A stretch of DNA of 64,000 bases from an uncultured Mycoplasmatota bacterium (lineage in GTDB: Bacteria > Bacillota_I > Bacilli_A > RF39 > UBA660): assembly GCA_900554315.1 (NCBI GenBank), contig USGP01000005.1, positions 1 to 64,000 on the forward strand. The letters run 5' to 3'. Each line of letters opens with the position of its first letter. Positions within the stretch are counted from its first letter, which is position 1. Shown here one piece after another: positions 1-7,678 of the stretch. Position numbers and translations under genes: made by a program. Below the pieces are notes generated by a model that searched no databases, was not told where the DNA came from, and saw only the letters and a program-made list of their open reading frames with translations.

Positions 1-13
1 TGATTCTTTTATT

Positions 14-370
14 ATGAAAGTTATGGATTATTATTATTTTCCATCTACTGTAGTATTTTTCTTTATTTGTTTATTTATGATAGGTGTTTTTATTTATACA
101 TTATTTAGTAAAAAATTAAATACTTTAAAAAAAGTTATTAATTATTTATGTTCTATTGTTGTGTTTTTGTTTTTCTCATTATTTACTTGTATTGCGATTG
201 TGAATAAGTTGGATTTGGCCGATCAAATTGCTTTGTATGAGAATAAACAGATTATTACGGTGGTACAAGTTAGTAATTTGGTTGTATTATTTTGGATTAT
301 TGTTACAGTTTTTTATTATTTATATCTATTTTTTAAGAAAAAGTTTGATAAAGAAAAAGTTGAGAATTAG
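14..370 (+). CDS. Small polytopic membrane protein (possibly 3' part of a longer gene)
   Basis: Encodes about 118 residues with three hydrophobic segments (roughly residues 10-30, 40-62 and 83-107) and a Lys-rich C-terminus, so it is an integral membrane protein. No motif identifies a function. The reading frame stays open to the left edge of the window and no convincing Shine-Dalgarno site is visible before the ATG at 14, so this may be the end of a longer gene. It is followed at once by a hairpin terminator shared with the convergent downstream gene. Confidence 0.55.
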   Translation: MKVMDYYYFPSTVVFFFICLFMIGVFIYTLFSKKLNTLKKVINYLCSIVVFLFFSLFTCIAIVNKLDLADQIALYENKQIITVVQVSNLVVLFWIIVTVFYYLYLFFKKKFDKEKVEN

Positions 371-388
371 TTTTCTCAACTTTTTTTT
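354..388 (+). terminator. Bidirectional rho-independent terminator
   Basis: An 8 bp stem, GTTGAGAA (359-366) with TTCTCAAC (373-380), has a 6 nt loop, a T run on the right and an A run on the left. It can serve both the upstream + gene and the convergent - strand carboxypeptidase gene. Confidence 0.85.
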
Positions 389-1224
389 GCAATATATTCT
401 TCTAATGTCATATTGTGGTTGTGTATGTATTTTGCTACTTCTTTTCCGACGTATCTATAATGCCATGCTTCATATTGGTAGCCTGTAATATCTACTTTAT
501 CTTTTGGAAATCTTAAGATAAATCCGTATTTGTGTGCATTTTCTTGCATCCAATTAAATTCTTCTGTTTTTTCAAATGATGTATAAGGTAATTCTAAATT
601 ATATACATCTACAGCTAGACCTGTTTGATGTTCTGAGTAACCTGGTCTTGCAGAGTAGGTATCTGCAGCTTCTTTTCCATCTGTTTTTACATAATTATTA
701 TATAGATTCACTTGATAGTCATAGCTTCTATAGCTAGACATTGCTATAATATTCATTCCTTCTTTTTTAGCATCATCTGACATGGATTCAAAGGCTTCTT
801 TGGCAATATCTACTAATTGCATTCCACTTCTTGCATAGGAAGTGTTGAGTGGTTGTAGGTTTTCTGGAACATAATTTTCTGTTACATAATTATACTTATT
901 TACTAATATTAGTTCGGTATTTAAATTTGTGGATGGTTTCGTATTTGTATAATAAGGATTATCTAATCCTATATTTACATGAGTAACAATATTCTCTATT
1001 GATAGATCTTTATTTTCTTTTTGGTAAGATAAATATCTATTTTTGTATTCTTTTTTATAGTATGGTACTTTTTTTAGTTTGTTGACTTGTTTTTGCTCTG
1101 AGGTTAATTCTTTTTTTTCGTCTTTTTTATTTGGTAAGATTACAATGATTAAAATTATGATTAAAAAGCAAATTAGAATACTAAATATTTTTTTTGCTCT
1201 TTTTTTTAGTTTCTTTTTTTTCAT
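376..1224 (-). CDS. D-alanyl-D-alanine carboxypeptidase, VanY/DdcB type (peptidase M15B)
   Basis: This is a membrane-anchored zinc D,D-carboxypeptidase expected to trim the terminal D-Ala from peptidoglycan stem peptides outside the cell. A Lys-rich start is followed by one membrane segment (about residues 13-31), a linker, and the M15B catalytic domain (about 110-275). The zinc motif SEHQTGLAVD gives His199 and Asp206, and EAWHYRYVG gives Glu252 and His255; these are the family's catalytic and zinc ligands, so the enzyme looks intact. The start at 1224 is chosen because AGGTGAT sits 5 nt before it; an in-frame ATG six codons upstream (1242) lacks such a site. It shares its terminator with the convergent gene on the left and is divergent from the S11 carboxypeptidase on the right. 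Confidence 0.88.
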   Translation of the reverse strand: MKKKKLKKRAKKIFSILICFLIIILIIVILPNKKDEKKELTSEQKQVNKLKKVPYYKKEYKNRYLSYQKENKDLSIENIVTHVNIGLDNPYYTNTKPSTNLNTELILVNKYNYVTENYVPENLQPLNTSYARSGMQLVDIAKEAFESMSDDAKKEGMNIIAMSSYRSYDYQVNLYNNYVKTDGKEAADTYSARPGYSEHQTGLAVDVYNLELPYTSFEKTEEFNWMQENAHKYGFILRFPKDKVDITGYQYEAWHYRYVGKEVAKYIHNHNMTLEEYIAKKS

Positions 1225-1310
1225 ATTATCACCTACTTTCATCTTATCATTTTTTTAATTATTTATGTATAATTTTTTGTCATTTTACATAGAAAGTAAT
1301 GGAGGTTTAT

Positions 1311-2483
1311 ATGAAGAAATTTTTTTTGGTGCTTTTAGTGGTAATTAGTTTTTCTTTTCCATTTTCGGTATTGGCAGAGAAAGCGGTAGAAACAGAACTT
1401 ATTCCCGGGGCTGTTAGTGGTGTTTTAATGGAAGCAAATACTGGGAAAATTGTTTTTCAAAAAGAGGCTGATAAAGAGGTTGCTGTTGCATCTATGACTA
1501 AAATGGTTGCGCAGATATTAATTTTGGACGCTATTAGAAATGGAAATATTTCTTGGGAACAAATGGTTACTGTTAGTCAAAATGCTGCTGATATGGGTGG
1601 TTCTCAGATTTATTTAAGTGTTGGAGAAAAAATTAGTATTCGTGATTTGTTTAAGGGTATTTCTATGGCTAGTGCTAATGATGCTACTGTGCAGATGGCT
1701 GAAGTTATTGCGGGTAGTGAGGATTCCTTTGTTAAATTAATGAATGAAAAAGTTAAGGAAATGGGGCTAAAGCATACAGTATTTAAAAATTGTACTGGTT
1801 TAGATGAAGATGGTCATTATTCTAGTGCTTACGATATGGCTATGATAGCTAGAGAACTCGTGACAAATTATCCAGAAATTTTGGAGTTTTCTTCTGTTTA
1901 TGAAGATTATTTAAGGGAAGATACAGAAAATAAATTTTGGTTAGTAAATACGAATAAATTGGTTCGTTTTTATGAAGGGGCTGATGGACTTAAGACTGGA
2001 CATACAGATGCTGCTAAATATTGTTTAGCGGCAACTGCTAAAAAAGATGATTTAAGGTTTATTGCTGTTGTATTAGGAGAAGAAAACAGTAATGTACGTA
2101 ATCAAGAAGTTATGAACTTATTGGATTATGGATTTTCTCATTATCAAATACATATGCTAAAAAAGCAAGGAGATGTTGTTAAAAATATTTCTTTGAATAA
2201 AGCAAGTAAAGATAAATTATCTTTAACACCAGTACATGATGTCGGTGTTCTAGAAGAAAAGGAAAATCAGAAACATAAATATCAGTTGCAACTAAAGATT
2301 AATGATGCTTCTTTACCTATAAAAAAAGGCGATGTAGTTGGTAAGGCTATTGTAAAAGAAAATGGAGTTAAAATTACTAGTGTACCGCTTACTTCATTGG
2401 ATGATGTTTCTAAGTTATCGTTTTGGCAATTACTTGGAAATGCAATAAAAGAATTAGTGTCTGGAGAGTTTTCTTTTGAATAG
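1311..2483 (+). CDS. Serine-type D-alanyl-D-alanine carboxypeptidase (peptidase S11, DacA/DacF family)
   Basis: A low-molecular-weight penicillin-binding protein that removes the terminal D-Ala of peptidoglycan pentapeptides outside the membrane. A signal peptide (about residues 1-22, LAEKA cleavage region) precedes the catalytic domain, which holds all three family motifs: SMTK (Ser61, Lys64), SAN (Ser121-Asn123) and KTG (Lys228). A C-terminal PBP5-type beta domain follows, ending in an amphipathic helix (FWQLLGNAIKEL) of the kind that holds these enzymes to the membrane. Its 390 residues are typical of the family. The start at 1311 has GGAGG 4 nt upstream; the in-frame ATG at 1299 lies ahead of that site and is unlikely. 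Assignment to dacA or dacF cannot be made from the sequence alone. Spores and vegetative cells both use this family. Confidence 0.93.
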   Translation: MKKFFLVLLVVISFSFPFSVLAEKAVETELIPGAVSGVLMEANTGKIVFQKEADKEVAVASMTKMVAQILILDAIRNGNISWEQMVTVSQNAADMGGSQIYLSVGEKISIRDLFKGISMASANDATVQMAEVIAGSEDSFVKLMNEKVKEMGLKHTVFKNCTGLDEDGHYSSAYDMAMIARELVTNYPEILEFSSVYEDYLREDTENKFWLVNTNKLVRFYEGADGLKTGHTDAAKYCLAATAKKDDLRFIAVVLGEENSNVRNQEVMNLLDYGFSHYQIHMLKKQGDVVKNISLNKASKDKLSLTPVHDVGVLEEKENQKHKYQLQLKINDASLPIKKGDVVGKAIVKENGVKITSVPLTSLDDVSKLSFWQLLGNAIKELVSGEFSFE

Positions 2484-2485
2484 GT

Positions 2486-2515
2486 TTGACTATTCTATTT
2501 TCTATGATGTATAAT
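2486..2515 (+). promoter_or_regulatory. Sigma-A-type promoter of the SGNH hydrolase gene
   Basis: TTGACT (2486-2491) and TATAAT (2510-2515) are separated by 18 nt and lie 25 nt before the next start. A 6 bp hairpin GAATAG/CTATTC (2478-2495) overlaps the -35 and may be a weak terminator for the preceding gene. Confidence 0.6.
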
Positions 2516-2540
2516 CATTTTGTGATGGTAAGGTGATTAT

Positions 2541-3560
2541 ATGAATAATAATGAAACTCATAAATTAAATAATAACAATCATAACAACAATAGAAGACGC
2601 AGTTCTAGATACTCTAATAATAAAAATCATCGTAATAATTATCGTACTCAAAATAATAAAAACGAAAATAAAAAACATGTTAATAAACCAAGTGATGAGT
2701 CAGAATTTAGTGTAACAAAACAACAAGTTTTTGATTTTGATGAGATGAAATTTTCTGATGAATTAGATACTAGTTTTGTAGATGGTCGTAAGAGAAAAAA
2801 GAAGAATATTGAAGAAGAGTTAAATCGCTCTTATGAAAAAGCTAGAGAGAATGAAAAGAATCGAGAAGTTAGGAAGAAGCCAAAACTTCGTAAAGGTAGG
2901 TTAGTGGTATTTATTCTTTTCTTTGTGTTACTTTTAGCTTTATTAGTTACTTGTATTTTTATTTTATTAAAACCAGTTAAGACGAAAGTTATTACGAAAG
3001 AAAAAGAAGTAGTTGTTATGGATGATAATTATTTGTTCTTGGGTGATTCTATAACTGAACAATATGATTTAGATGAGTATTTTAAAGATTTGCCGGTTGT
3101 TAATAGTGGGATTAGTGGTAATCAAACTTCCAACATATTAGAAGATTTAAAAGACCGTGTATATCAATATAATCCATCTAAGGTATTTTTACTTATTGGT
3201 ACTAATGATATTCAAGCTAAGGTAGATGAAGATGAAATTATAAATAATATTGAAGAAATTTTAAAAGAAATTCATGAAAATCGTCCTTATGCTGAACTTT
3301 ATTTAGAAGCTATTTATCCTGTGGATGAAAGTCGTAGTGGGGCTCAGGACAGAACCAATGAAGAAATTAAATCTATTAATGATACTCTAGAACAATATTG
3401 TAAAAAGAATGATATTACTTTTATTGATACTTATGAATTGTTACTTGATCCTGAGAGTGATGAAGATGAAATATTTGAAGATTATACAAAAGACGGGTTA
3501 CATATTACTGATGAAGGGTATGAAGTTATTACCAATGAACTTGAAAAATATATGAAATAG
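2541..3560 (+). CDS. Membrane-anchored SGNH/GDSL-family hydrolase
   Basis: The first 50 residues are almost all Asn, Arg, Lys, His and Ser, and the next 70 are highly charged. A single membrane segment (about residues 121-143) follows, then an extracellular SGNH hydrolase domain (about 160-339). The SGNH blocks are visible: FLGDSIT with nucleophile Ser170, SGISGNQTS for the Gly block, IGTNDIQ for the Asn block, and DGLHITDEGY with the Asp/His pair. Family members are esterases acting on acyl or acetyl groups of lipids or cell-surface glycans; the substrate cannot be read here. Long basic cytoplasmic tails are seen on other wall-modifying proteins of low-GC bacteria. GGTGAT lies 5 nt before the ATG. 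Confidence 0.85.
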   Translation: MNNNETHKLNNNNHNNNRRRSSRYSNNKNHRNNYRTQNNKNENKKHVNKPSDESEFSVTKQQVFDFDEMKFSDELDTSFVDGRKRKKKNIEEELNRSYEKARENEKNREVRKKPKLRKGRLVVFILFFVLLLALLVTCIFILLKPVKTKVITKEKEVVVMDDNYLFLGDSITEQYDLDEYFKDLPVVNSGISGNQTSNILEDLKDRVYQYNPSKVFLLIGTNDIQAKVDEDEIINNIEEILKEIHENRPYAELYLEAIYPVDESRSGAQDRTNEEIKSINDTLEQYCKKNDITFIDTYELLLDPESDEDEIFEDYTKDGLHITDEGYEVITNELEKYMK

Positions 3561-3584
3561 GTACAATTTTGTATCTATTTTTTT
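3558..3584 (+). terminator. Rho-independent terminator after the SGNH hydrolase gene
   Basis: ATAGGTACA (3558-3566) pairs with TGTATCTAT (3571-3579), one G-T wobble included, followed by a T run. Confidence 0.65.
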
Positions 3585-3618
3585 GATTTTATTTTATACT
3601 AATAATGGGAGGGATTAT

Positions 3619-4527
3619 ATGCATAATAAAGTTGTTATTATAGGATGCGGTAATGTTGGTATGAGTTATGCATATGCATTGCTTAATCAACGTACTAGTG
3701 TTAATGAATTAGTTTTAATTGATTTAAATAAGAGTAGAGCAGAGGGAGAAGCTATGGATTTAAATCATTGTCTTGCATTTGCTCCTTCAAAGATTGATAT
3801 TCGATGTGGCGATTATGAAGATTGTGGCGATGCCAAAATTGTTGTTATTGCTGCTGGAGCTAATCAGGAAAAAGGCGAGACAAGAATGGATTTAATTTAT
3901 AAAAATAGTAAAATTTTTAAATCTATTGTTTCTTCTGTTGTGGATAGTGGATTTAAAGGTATCTTTTTAGTTGCTACTAATCCTGTTGATGTTATGACAT
4001 ATCTTACTTGGAAATATTCTGGATTTGATTATCATAGAGTTTTAGGTAGTGGTACTAGTTTGGATACATCTAGGTTACGTTACTTAATTGGTGACAAACT
4101 TGGAATAGGGCCAAAAAATATTCATGCTTATGTTATTGGTGAGCATGGAGATAGTGAATTTGTTCCTTGGAGTAATGCTGCAGTTGGGTTACAAAATATT
4201 TCTAAATTTATCTCTGTTGAGGATAGAGATAAAATTGCTGATGAAGTTAAGAATGCAGCTTATCAAATTATTGAACGTAAAGGGGCTACCTATTATGGAA
4301 TTGGTATGTGTCTTGTTTATATTACCAATGCTATTTTAGGCGATGAAAATACTATTATTACTGTTTCTACTTATGATAAAGAAAATGAAGTGTTTATTGG
4401 ACTTCCTACTATTGTTAATAAACGTGGGGCAAAAGGACGTGTTTTTGTTGATTTAACTGAAGAAGAAACAGAAAAATTACAACATAGTATTGATGTAATA
4501 AAAGATGCTATTGAAAAAGTAAAATAG
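3619..4527 (+). CDS. ldh: L-lactate dehydrogenase
   Basis: Reduces pyruvate to L-lactate with NADH in the cytoplasm, regenerating NAD in fermentation. The Rossmann motif GCGNVG (about residues 9-14) with Asp35 for NAD is at the N-terminus. Gln83 and Arg89 in the mobile loop (ANQEKGETR) are the residues that favour lactate over malate dehydrogenase. Arg152 binds substrate and His177 in GEHGDSE is the proton donor. The 302 residues are slightly shorter than usual but all catalytic positions are present. The start at 3619 follows GGGAGGGA by about 5 nt; a longer in-frame start at 3583 lies inside the preceding terminator and is rejected. The presence of ldh supports a fermentative lifestyle. Confidence 0.95.
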   Translation: MHNKVVIIGCGNVGMSYAYALLNQRTSVNELVLIDLNKSRAEGEAMDLNHCLAFAPSKIDIRCGDYEDCGDAKIVVIAAGANQEKGETRMDLIYKNSKIFKSIVSSVVDSGFKGIFLVATNPVDVMTYLTWKYSGFDYHRVLGSGTSLDTSRLRYLIGDKLGIGPKNIHAYVIGEHGDSEFVPWSNAAVGLQNISKFISVEDRDKIADEVKNAAYQIIERKGATYYGIGMCLVYITNAILGDENTIITVSTYDKENEVFIGLPTIVNKRGAKGRVFVDLTEEETEKLQHSIDVIKDAIEKVK

Positions 4528-4582
4528 TAACATATTTTTCTTCTTTTTTCATATATTAGTGATATAGAAAGAGAGGAATCAT

Positions 4583-4843
4583 ATGGAAACTTTAAAAGTT
4601 AGCAGTAAGTCTAATCCTAATAGTGTAGCAGGAGCTTTAGCTAATGTTTTTCGCGAGCAAGGTTCTGCAGAAATACAAGCTGTTGGTGCTGGAGCATTAA
4701 ATCAAGCAATTAAAGCTGTAGCGATTGCGAGAGGATTTGTAGCACCATCTGGTAAAAATTTAGTTTGTATTCCTGCCTTTCAGGATATCTCTATTAATGG
4801 AGAAGAACGTACTGCTATTAAATTAATTATAGAGACCAAATAG
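4583..4843 (+). CDS. spoVS: Stage V sporulation protein S
   Basis: An 86-residue Alba-like small protein. The conserved start METLKVSSKSNPNSVAGALA, the central GAGALNQAIKA and the AIKLIIET end match the SpoVS family over its whole length. In Bacillus SpoVS is needed for spore coat assembly and for progress beyond stage V, and the family is thought to bind nucleic acid. It is a single-gene unit with AGAGAGGA upstream and its own terminator. SpoVS also occurs in some non-sporulating bacteria, so alone it does not prove sporulation; a cotE gene in the same window strengthens the case. Confidence 0.95.
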   Translation: METLKVSSKSNPNSVAGALANVFREQGSAEIQAVGAGALNQAIKAVAIARGFVAPSGKNLVCIPAFQDISINGEERTAIKLIIETK

Positions 4844-4855
4844 GTCTTTTTTTTT
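4833..4855 (+). terminator. Rho-independent terminator after spoVS
   Basis: AGACC (4833-4837) pairs with GGTCT (4843-4847), followed by a run of nine T. Confidence 0.8.
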
Positions 4856-4897
4856 GCCTTTTGTCATGATAAACTTATAGAAGATGGGAGGGTTTTT

Positions 4898-6010
4898 ATG
4901 ATTTGTCCTCGTTGTGGTGCTGAAATGAAGCCAGAACAAAGATATTGTATGAAATGTGGTGCTCTAAATTATAATCATCCAGATAATCAAAAAATGAAGC
5001 AATATATTACCAATGAAGAGTTTGAAAAAGCTAATGAAGAATATCAAGAGGCTGCAAAAGGTCCTACTAATACTATTGTTATTGGTGGGAAGGTTTATGT
5101 GGATGAACCTGCAAAGGATAAAAAATCTTCTTATGTGGATACACGATCTGCTTTAGGACTACTTACGATTGTAGCTATTGTTATGGCTGTCCTTTGTTAT
5201 TTTATTTTTCATTTCTCCATCTTATTATCTCTTGTTTTTGCTCTTTGTTATTTTATTATTACTTTTTATTTGATTGTAAACAGTTGTATTTATATGAAAG
5301 GTGGATATTCTGGTTTTACGCCAATTATTCCTTTTTATAGTCAGTATGCTTATTATGATATTGCTTTTGGAAATGGATGGTTGTTTTTAATATCATTGAT
5401 TCCTATTGTTAATATTTTTTATGGTTTATATGCTAATTATAAAATTGGAAAGGTCTATGGAAAAAGCGGTTGGCTTACTTTGTTTTTCCCTTTTATTTTA
5501 TTACCTATTATAGCTTTTAGTGATAAAGTTATTTATGATGGAAATGGGAAAAAATATAAAGAGTATGTCGATAAGGGGAAAAGACGTAATACGGTACTTC
5601 CGGCATTTTTGTATTCTGGAATTATGTTTTTTGCCTTTGTGCTTATTGCAACATTACCTATTATGAATGTTGTTAAAGAAAAATTTTATGAAAATGATGT
5701 AAAAAACATTTATCAAATTATAAGAAAAGATGTTGAAGATGGATATTATCAATGTGAGGATGGTAATATTAATAGTGATGATGGTACATATTATATTGTT
5801 ATTGAGGATGCTACAGAGTTAAATACGTTACCAATTCCAGTTCGTTCATCTTTAAATGGTGAGCCTATTTCTGGTTACATTCGTATTGATACAGTAAATG
5901 GAAAACCTAAATATACTTATGTTATGACTGATGGAGAAAATGTTGTATCTAATGCATCTATTTATCAAGTGTCTGTGCCAGGTGATGCAATAATTTGTGA
6001 AAAGAGTTGA
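4898..6010 (+). CDS. Zinc-ribbon polytopic membrane protein, DUF5684-like
   Basis: An N-terminal zinc ribbon has two CxxC pairs (CPRC near residue 3, CMKC near residue 17), followed by a charged linker. A membrane part of about five hydrophobic segments (about residues 88-245) contains the FIPFYSQY...FGNGW...LIPIVNI...YGKSGW pattern I associate with DUF5684-type proteins. The C-terminal extracellular part (about 260-370) has no motif I recognise. No biochemical function can be assigned. The ribosome binding site is GGGAGGG. The stop codon overlaps the -35 of the following T-box promoter, so it ends a transcription unit without an obvious hairpin of its own. Confidence 0.7.
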   Translation: MICPRCGAEMKPEQRYCMKCGALNYNHPDNQKMKQYITNEEFEKANEEYQEAAKGPTNTIVIGGKVYVDEPAKDKKSSYVDTRSALGLLTIVAIVMAVLCYFIFHFSILLSLVFALCYFIITFYLIVNSCIYMKGGYSGFTPIIPFYSQYAYYDIAFGNGWLFLISLIPIVNIFYGLYANYKIGKVYGKSGWLTLFFPFILLPIIAFSDKVIYDGNGKKYKEYVDKGKRRNTVLPAFLYSGIMFFAFVLIATLPIMNVVKEKFYENDVKNIYQIIRKDVEDGYYQCEDGNINSDDGTYYIVIEDATELNTLPIPVRSSLNGEPISGYIRIDTVNGKPKYTYVMTDGENVVSNASIYQVSVPGDAIICEKS

Positions 6011-6035
6011 TAATTTTTTAGAAACATTATATACT
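6007..6035 (+). promoter_or_regulatory. Sigma-A-type promoter of the serine T-box operon
   Basis: TTGATA (6007-6012) and TATACT (6030-6035) lie exactly 17 nt apart, just before the T-box stem I. The -35 overlaps the stop codon of the preceding gene. Confidence 0.7.
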
Positions 6036-6042
6036 ATTAACA

Positions 6043-6226
6043 AATCGATAATTAGAACTAATAATAAGAATCTTTAATGATAGAGAATTCGTGGTTGGTG
6101 GAAACGATATTAAACTCTTATTTGTCTACTCTATAGATGGTAATCCCGGAGAAGTCCGTTACACTTTGAGTTAAATAAAGGATGGTACCGTGCTATTGCA
6201 CTCCTTGATGGTATCATCCTTTTTTC
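6043..6226 (+). ncRNA. T-box riboswitch, probably tRNA-Ser responsive
   Basis: The leader carries the T-box hallmarks in order: an AGAGA bulge (6082-6086), a GGTTGGTG stem I apical region (6093-6100), and the T-box proper AGGATGGTACCGTG (6179-6192). A terminator hairpin pairs AAGGATGGTACC with GGTATCATCCTT, then a T run. Pairing AATAA...TTTAA (6063-6076) with TTAAA...TTATT (6110-6122) leaves an internal loop in which TCT (6116-6118), a serine codon, is the likely specifier. That fits seryl-tRNA synthetase as the third gene downstream. The T-box class is certain; the specifier is my inference from pairing and context. Confidence 0.92.
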
Positions 6227-6245
6227 TATATAAGGTGGTGATTAT

Positions 6246-6743
6246 TTGGAGAAAAAACTATATATTTTAAAAGATATGGATGATGATTATGATAGAGCTT
6301 ATCGATTGGTTTCTTATTTGTTTAAGGATAAAAAAGATAAGGCAGGTGAACCTTATTTGGGACACTTAATTAGAGTAAGTGATCGTCTTTCAATGGGAGA
6401 TGCTAAAGTTGCTGCTTTACTTCATGATGTAGTAGAAGATATCGATGATATTTCTTTTGATGATTTAAAAAATTTGGGATTTTCTGAGTCGATTGTTGAT
6501 ATTGTTAAAATTGTTACGAAAGATAAAAGTAAAGGAATTAGTTATCATGATTGGATTGGTGAAATTATTGCTACTGGTAATGTAGATGCTATTAAAGTTA
6601 AGTATTCAGATATGATGGATAATTTTAGTTTAGATAGACTGAATAAGTTAGATGAAGAAACAAAGCGTCATTTAATTTCTAAATATAAAGATGAAGTAGA
6701 ACGACTTAGAAATTATTTGGATAAAAATGAGGTGATGTTATGA
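6246..6743 (+). CDS. HD-domain phosphohydrolase, small (p)ppGpp hydrolase (MESH1/SpoT-N)-like
   Basis: A 165-residue single-domain HD protein. The ordered metal ligands are visible: His in YLGHLIRVSD, the HD pair in ALLHDVVED, and the distal Asp in KYSDMMDN. This layout is that of the hydrolase domain of RelA/SpoT and of stand-alone MESH1-type enzymes, which remove pyrophosphate from (p)ppGpp. Another nucleotide substrate is possible. The start is TTG at 6246, set by AAGGTGGTGATT a few nt upstream. It is the first gene after a serine-type T-box and overlaps the next gene by 4 nt (ATGA), so it should be induced when charged tRNA-Ser is scarce. Confidence 0.75.
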   Translation: MEKKLYILKDMDDDYDRAYRLVSYLFKDKKDKAGEPYLGHLIRVSDRLSMGDAKVAALLHDVVEDIDDISFDDLKNLGFSESIVDIVKIVTKDKSKGISYHDWIGEIIATGNVDAIKVKYSDMMDNFSLDRLNKLDEETKRHLISKYKDEVERLRNYLDKNEVML

Positions 6744-7678
6744 TAGATTTACATTATGATTTACTTTCTATTTTGTATTATAGTTATGTAAAGAATGATT
6801 TTAGTTATGTGGAAACGATTCAACAAAGAATAAAAGAGTCTGGTGTTACTGGTGTTGTTGCTAATCTTTATTTTATGAATGAGAATGAGATGAAAGAAGA
6901 GTTGGGAGAATATTATAAGCCAATTGATGTTGTTGAGATGTTTCGAATAGCAACTTCTTTATTTCCAAAATATTTTCCTGATTTGGATGTTGTTTACAGT
7001 ATAGAGGGGTGTGATTATATATCGGGACCCGATCAATTAGAAGAATTATATCATTTAGGTCTTCGTAATATTTTACTAGTGTGGAATAATCCAAATCGAT
7101 ACGGTTCTGGTAATCGTGGAGATTATGGCCTTACTGAATTGGGTAAAGAATTTTTAAATAGAGCTATTGACTTGGGAATTTCTATTGATTTATCCCATAT
7201 GAATCATAAGACTTTTTATGATACAGTTGAGGTTTTAAAAGAGGCTAGGCGTCATGGTAAAGATGTAGTGGTAATGGCAAGTCATTCCAATTGTTATTCT
7301 TTGTGTAATCATCCAAGAAATTTAGATGATAATCAAATATTAGCTTTGAAGGAGTTCTCACCAATTATTGGACTTGTTTCTTATGGCCCTTTTGTTTCCT
7401 CGAATGAGAATATGGAAGAGTTGAAAAAGCAATATGTGATGCATATTCGACATGTAAAAGAGTTATTAGGTGTTGATTGTGTTGCTGTTTCTACAGATGA
7501 TATGAAGTTTGATCCTGAATTTTTAGGAGGAGAGGACGATATACAAGTATTTTCTTATCAACGTGTAAGAAATGAAATAGAAATGTTATTAAAGAAAAAT
7601 GATTTTTCTGATACAGAAATTAATCAAATATTATATCAAAATAGTTATCAAAAATTATTTAGGAGGTTATTAAAATGA
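6740..7678 (+). CDS. Membrane-dipeptidase family protein (peptidase M19)
   Basis: A 312-residue zinc dipeptidase of the M19 (renal dipeptidase) family, expected to split dipeptides in the cytoplasm since no signal peptide is present. The family pattern is clear: IDLHYD at the extreme N-terminus for the HxD metal site, YSIEG with the bridging Glu, WNNPN, DLSHMNHKTFYD and ASHSNCYSLCNHPRNL with the metal-binding histidines, and VSTDDM near the end. It overlaps its neighbours by 4 nt on both sides, so translation is coupled with the HD protein and SerS. Under a serine T-box, release of amino acids from peptides would fit a starvation response; that is inference. Confidence 0.87.
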   Translation: MIDLHYDLLSILYYSYVKNDFSYVETIQQRIKESGVTGVVANLYFMNENEMKEELGEYYKPIDVVEMFRIATSLFPKYFPDLDVVYSIEGCDYISGPDQLEELYHLGLRNILLVWNNPNRYGSGNRGDYGLTELGKEFLNRAIDLGISIDLSHMNHKTFYDTVEVLKEARRHGKDVVVMASHSNCYSLCNHPRNLDDNQILALKEFSPIIGLVSYGPFVSSNENMEELKKQYVMHIRHVKELLGVDCVAVSTDDMKFDPEFLGGEDDIQVFSYQRVRNEIEMLLKKNDFSDTEINQILYQNSYQKLFRRLLK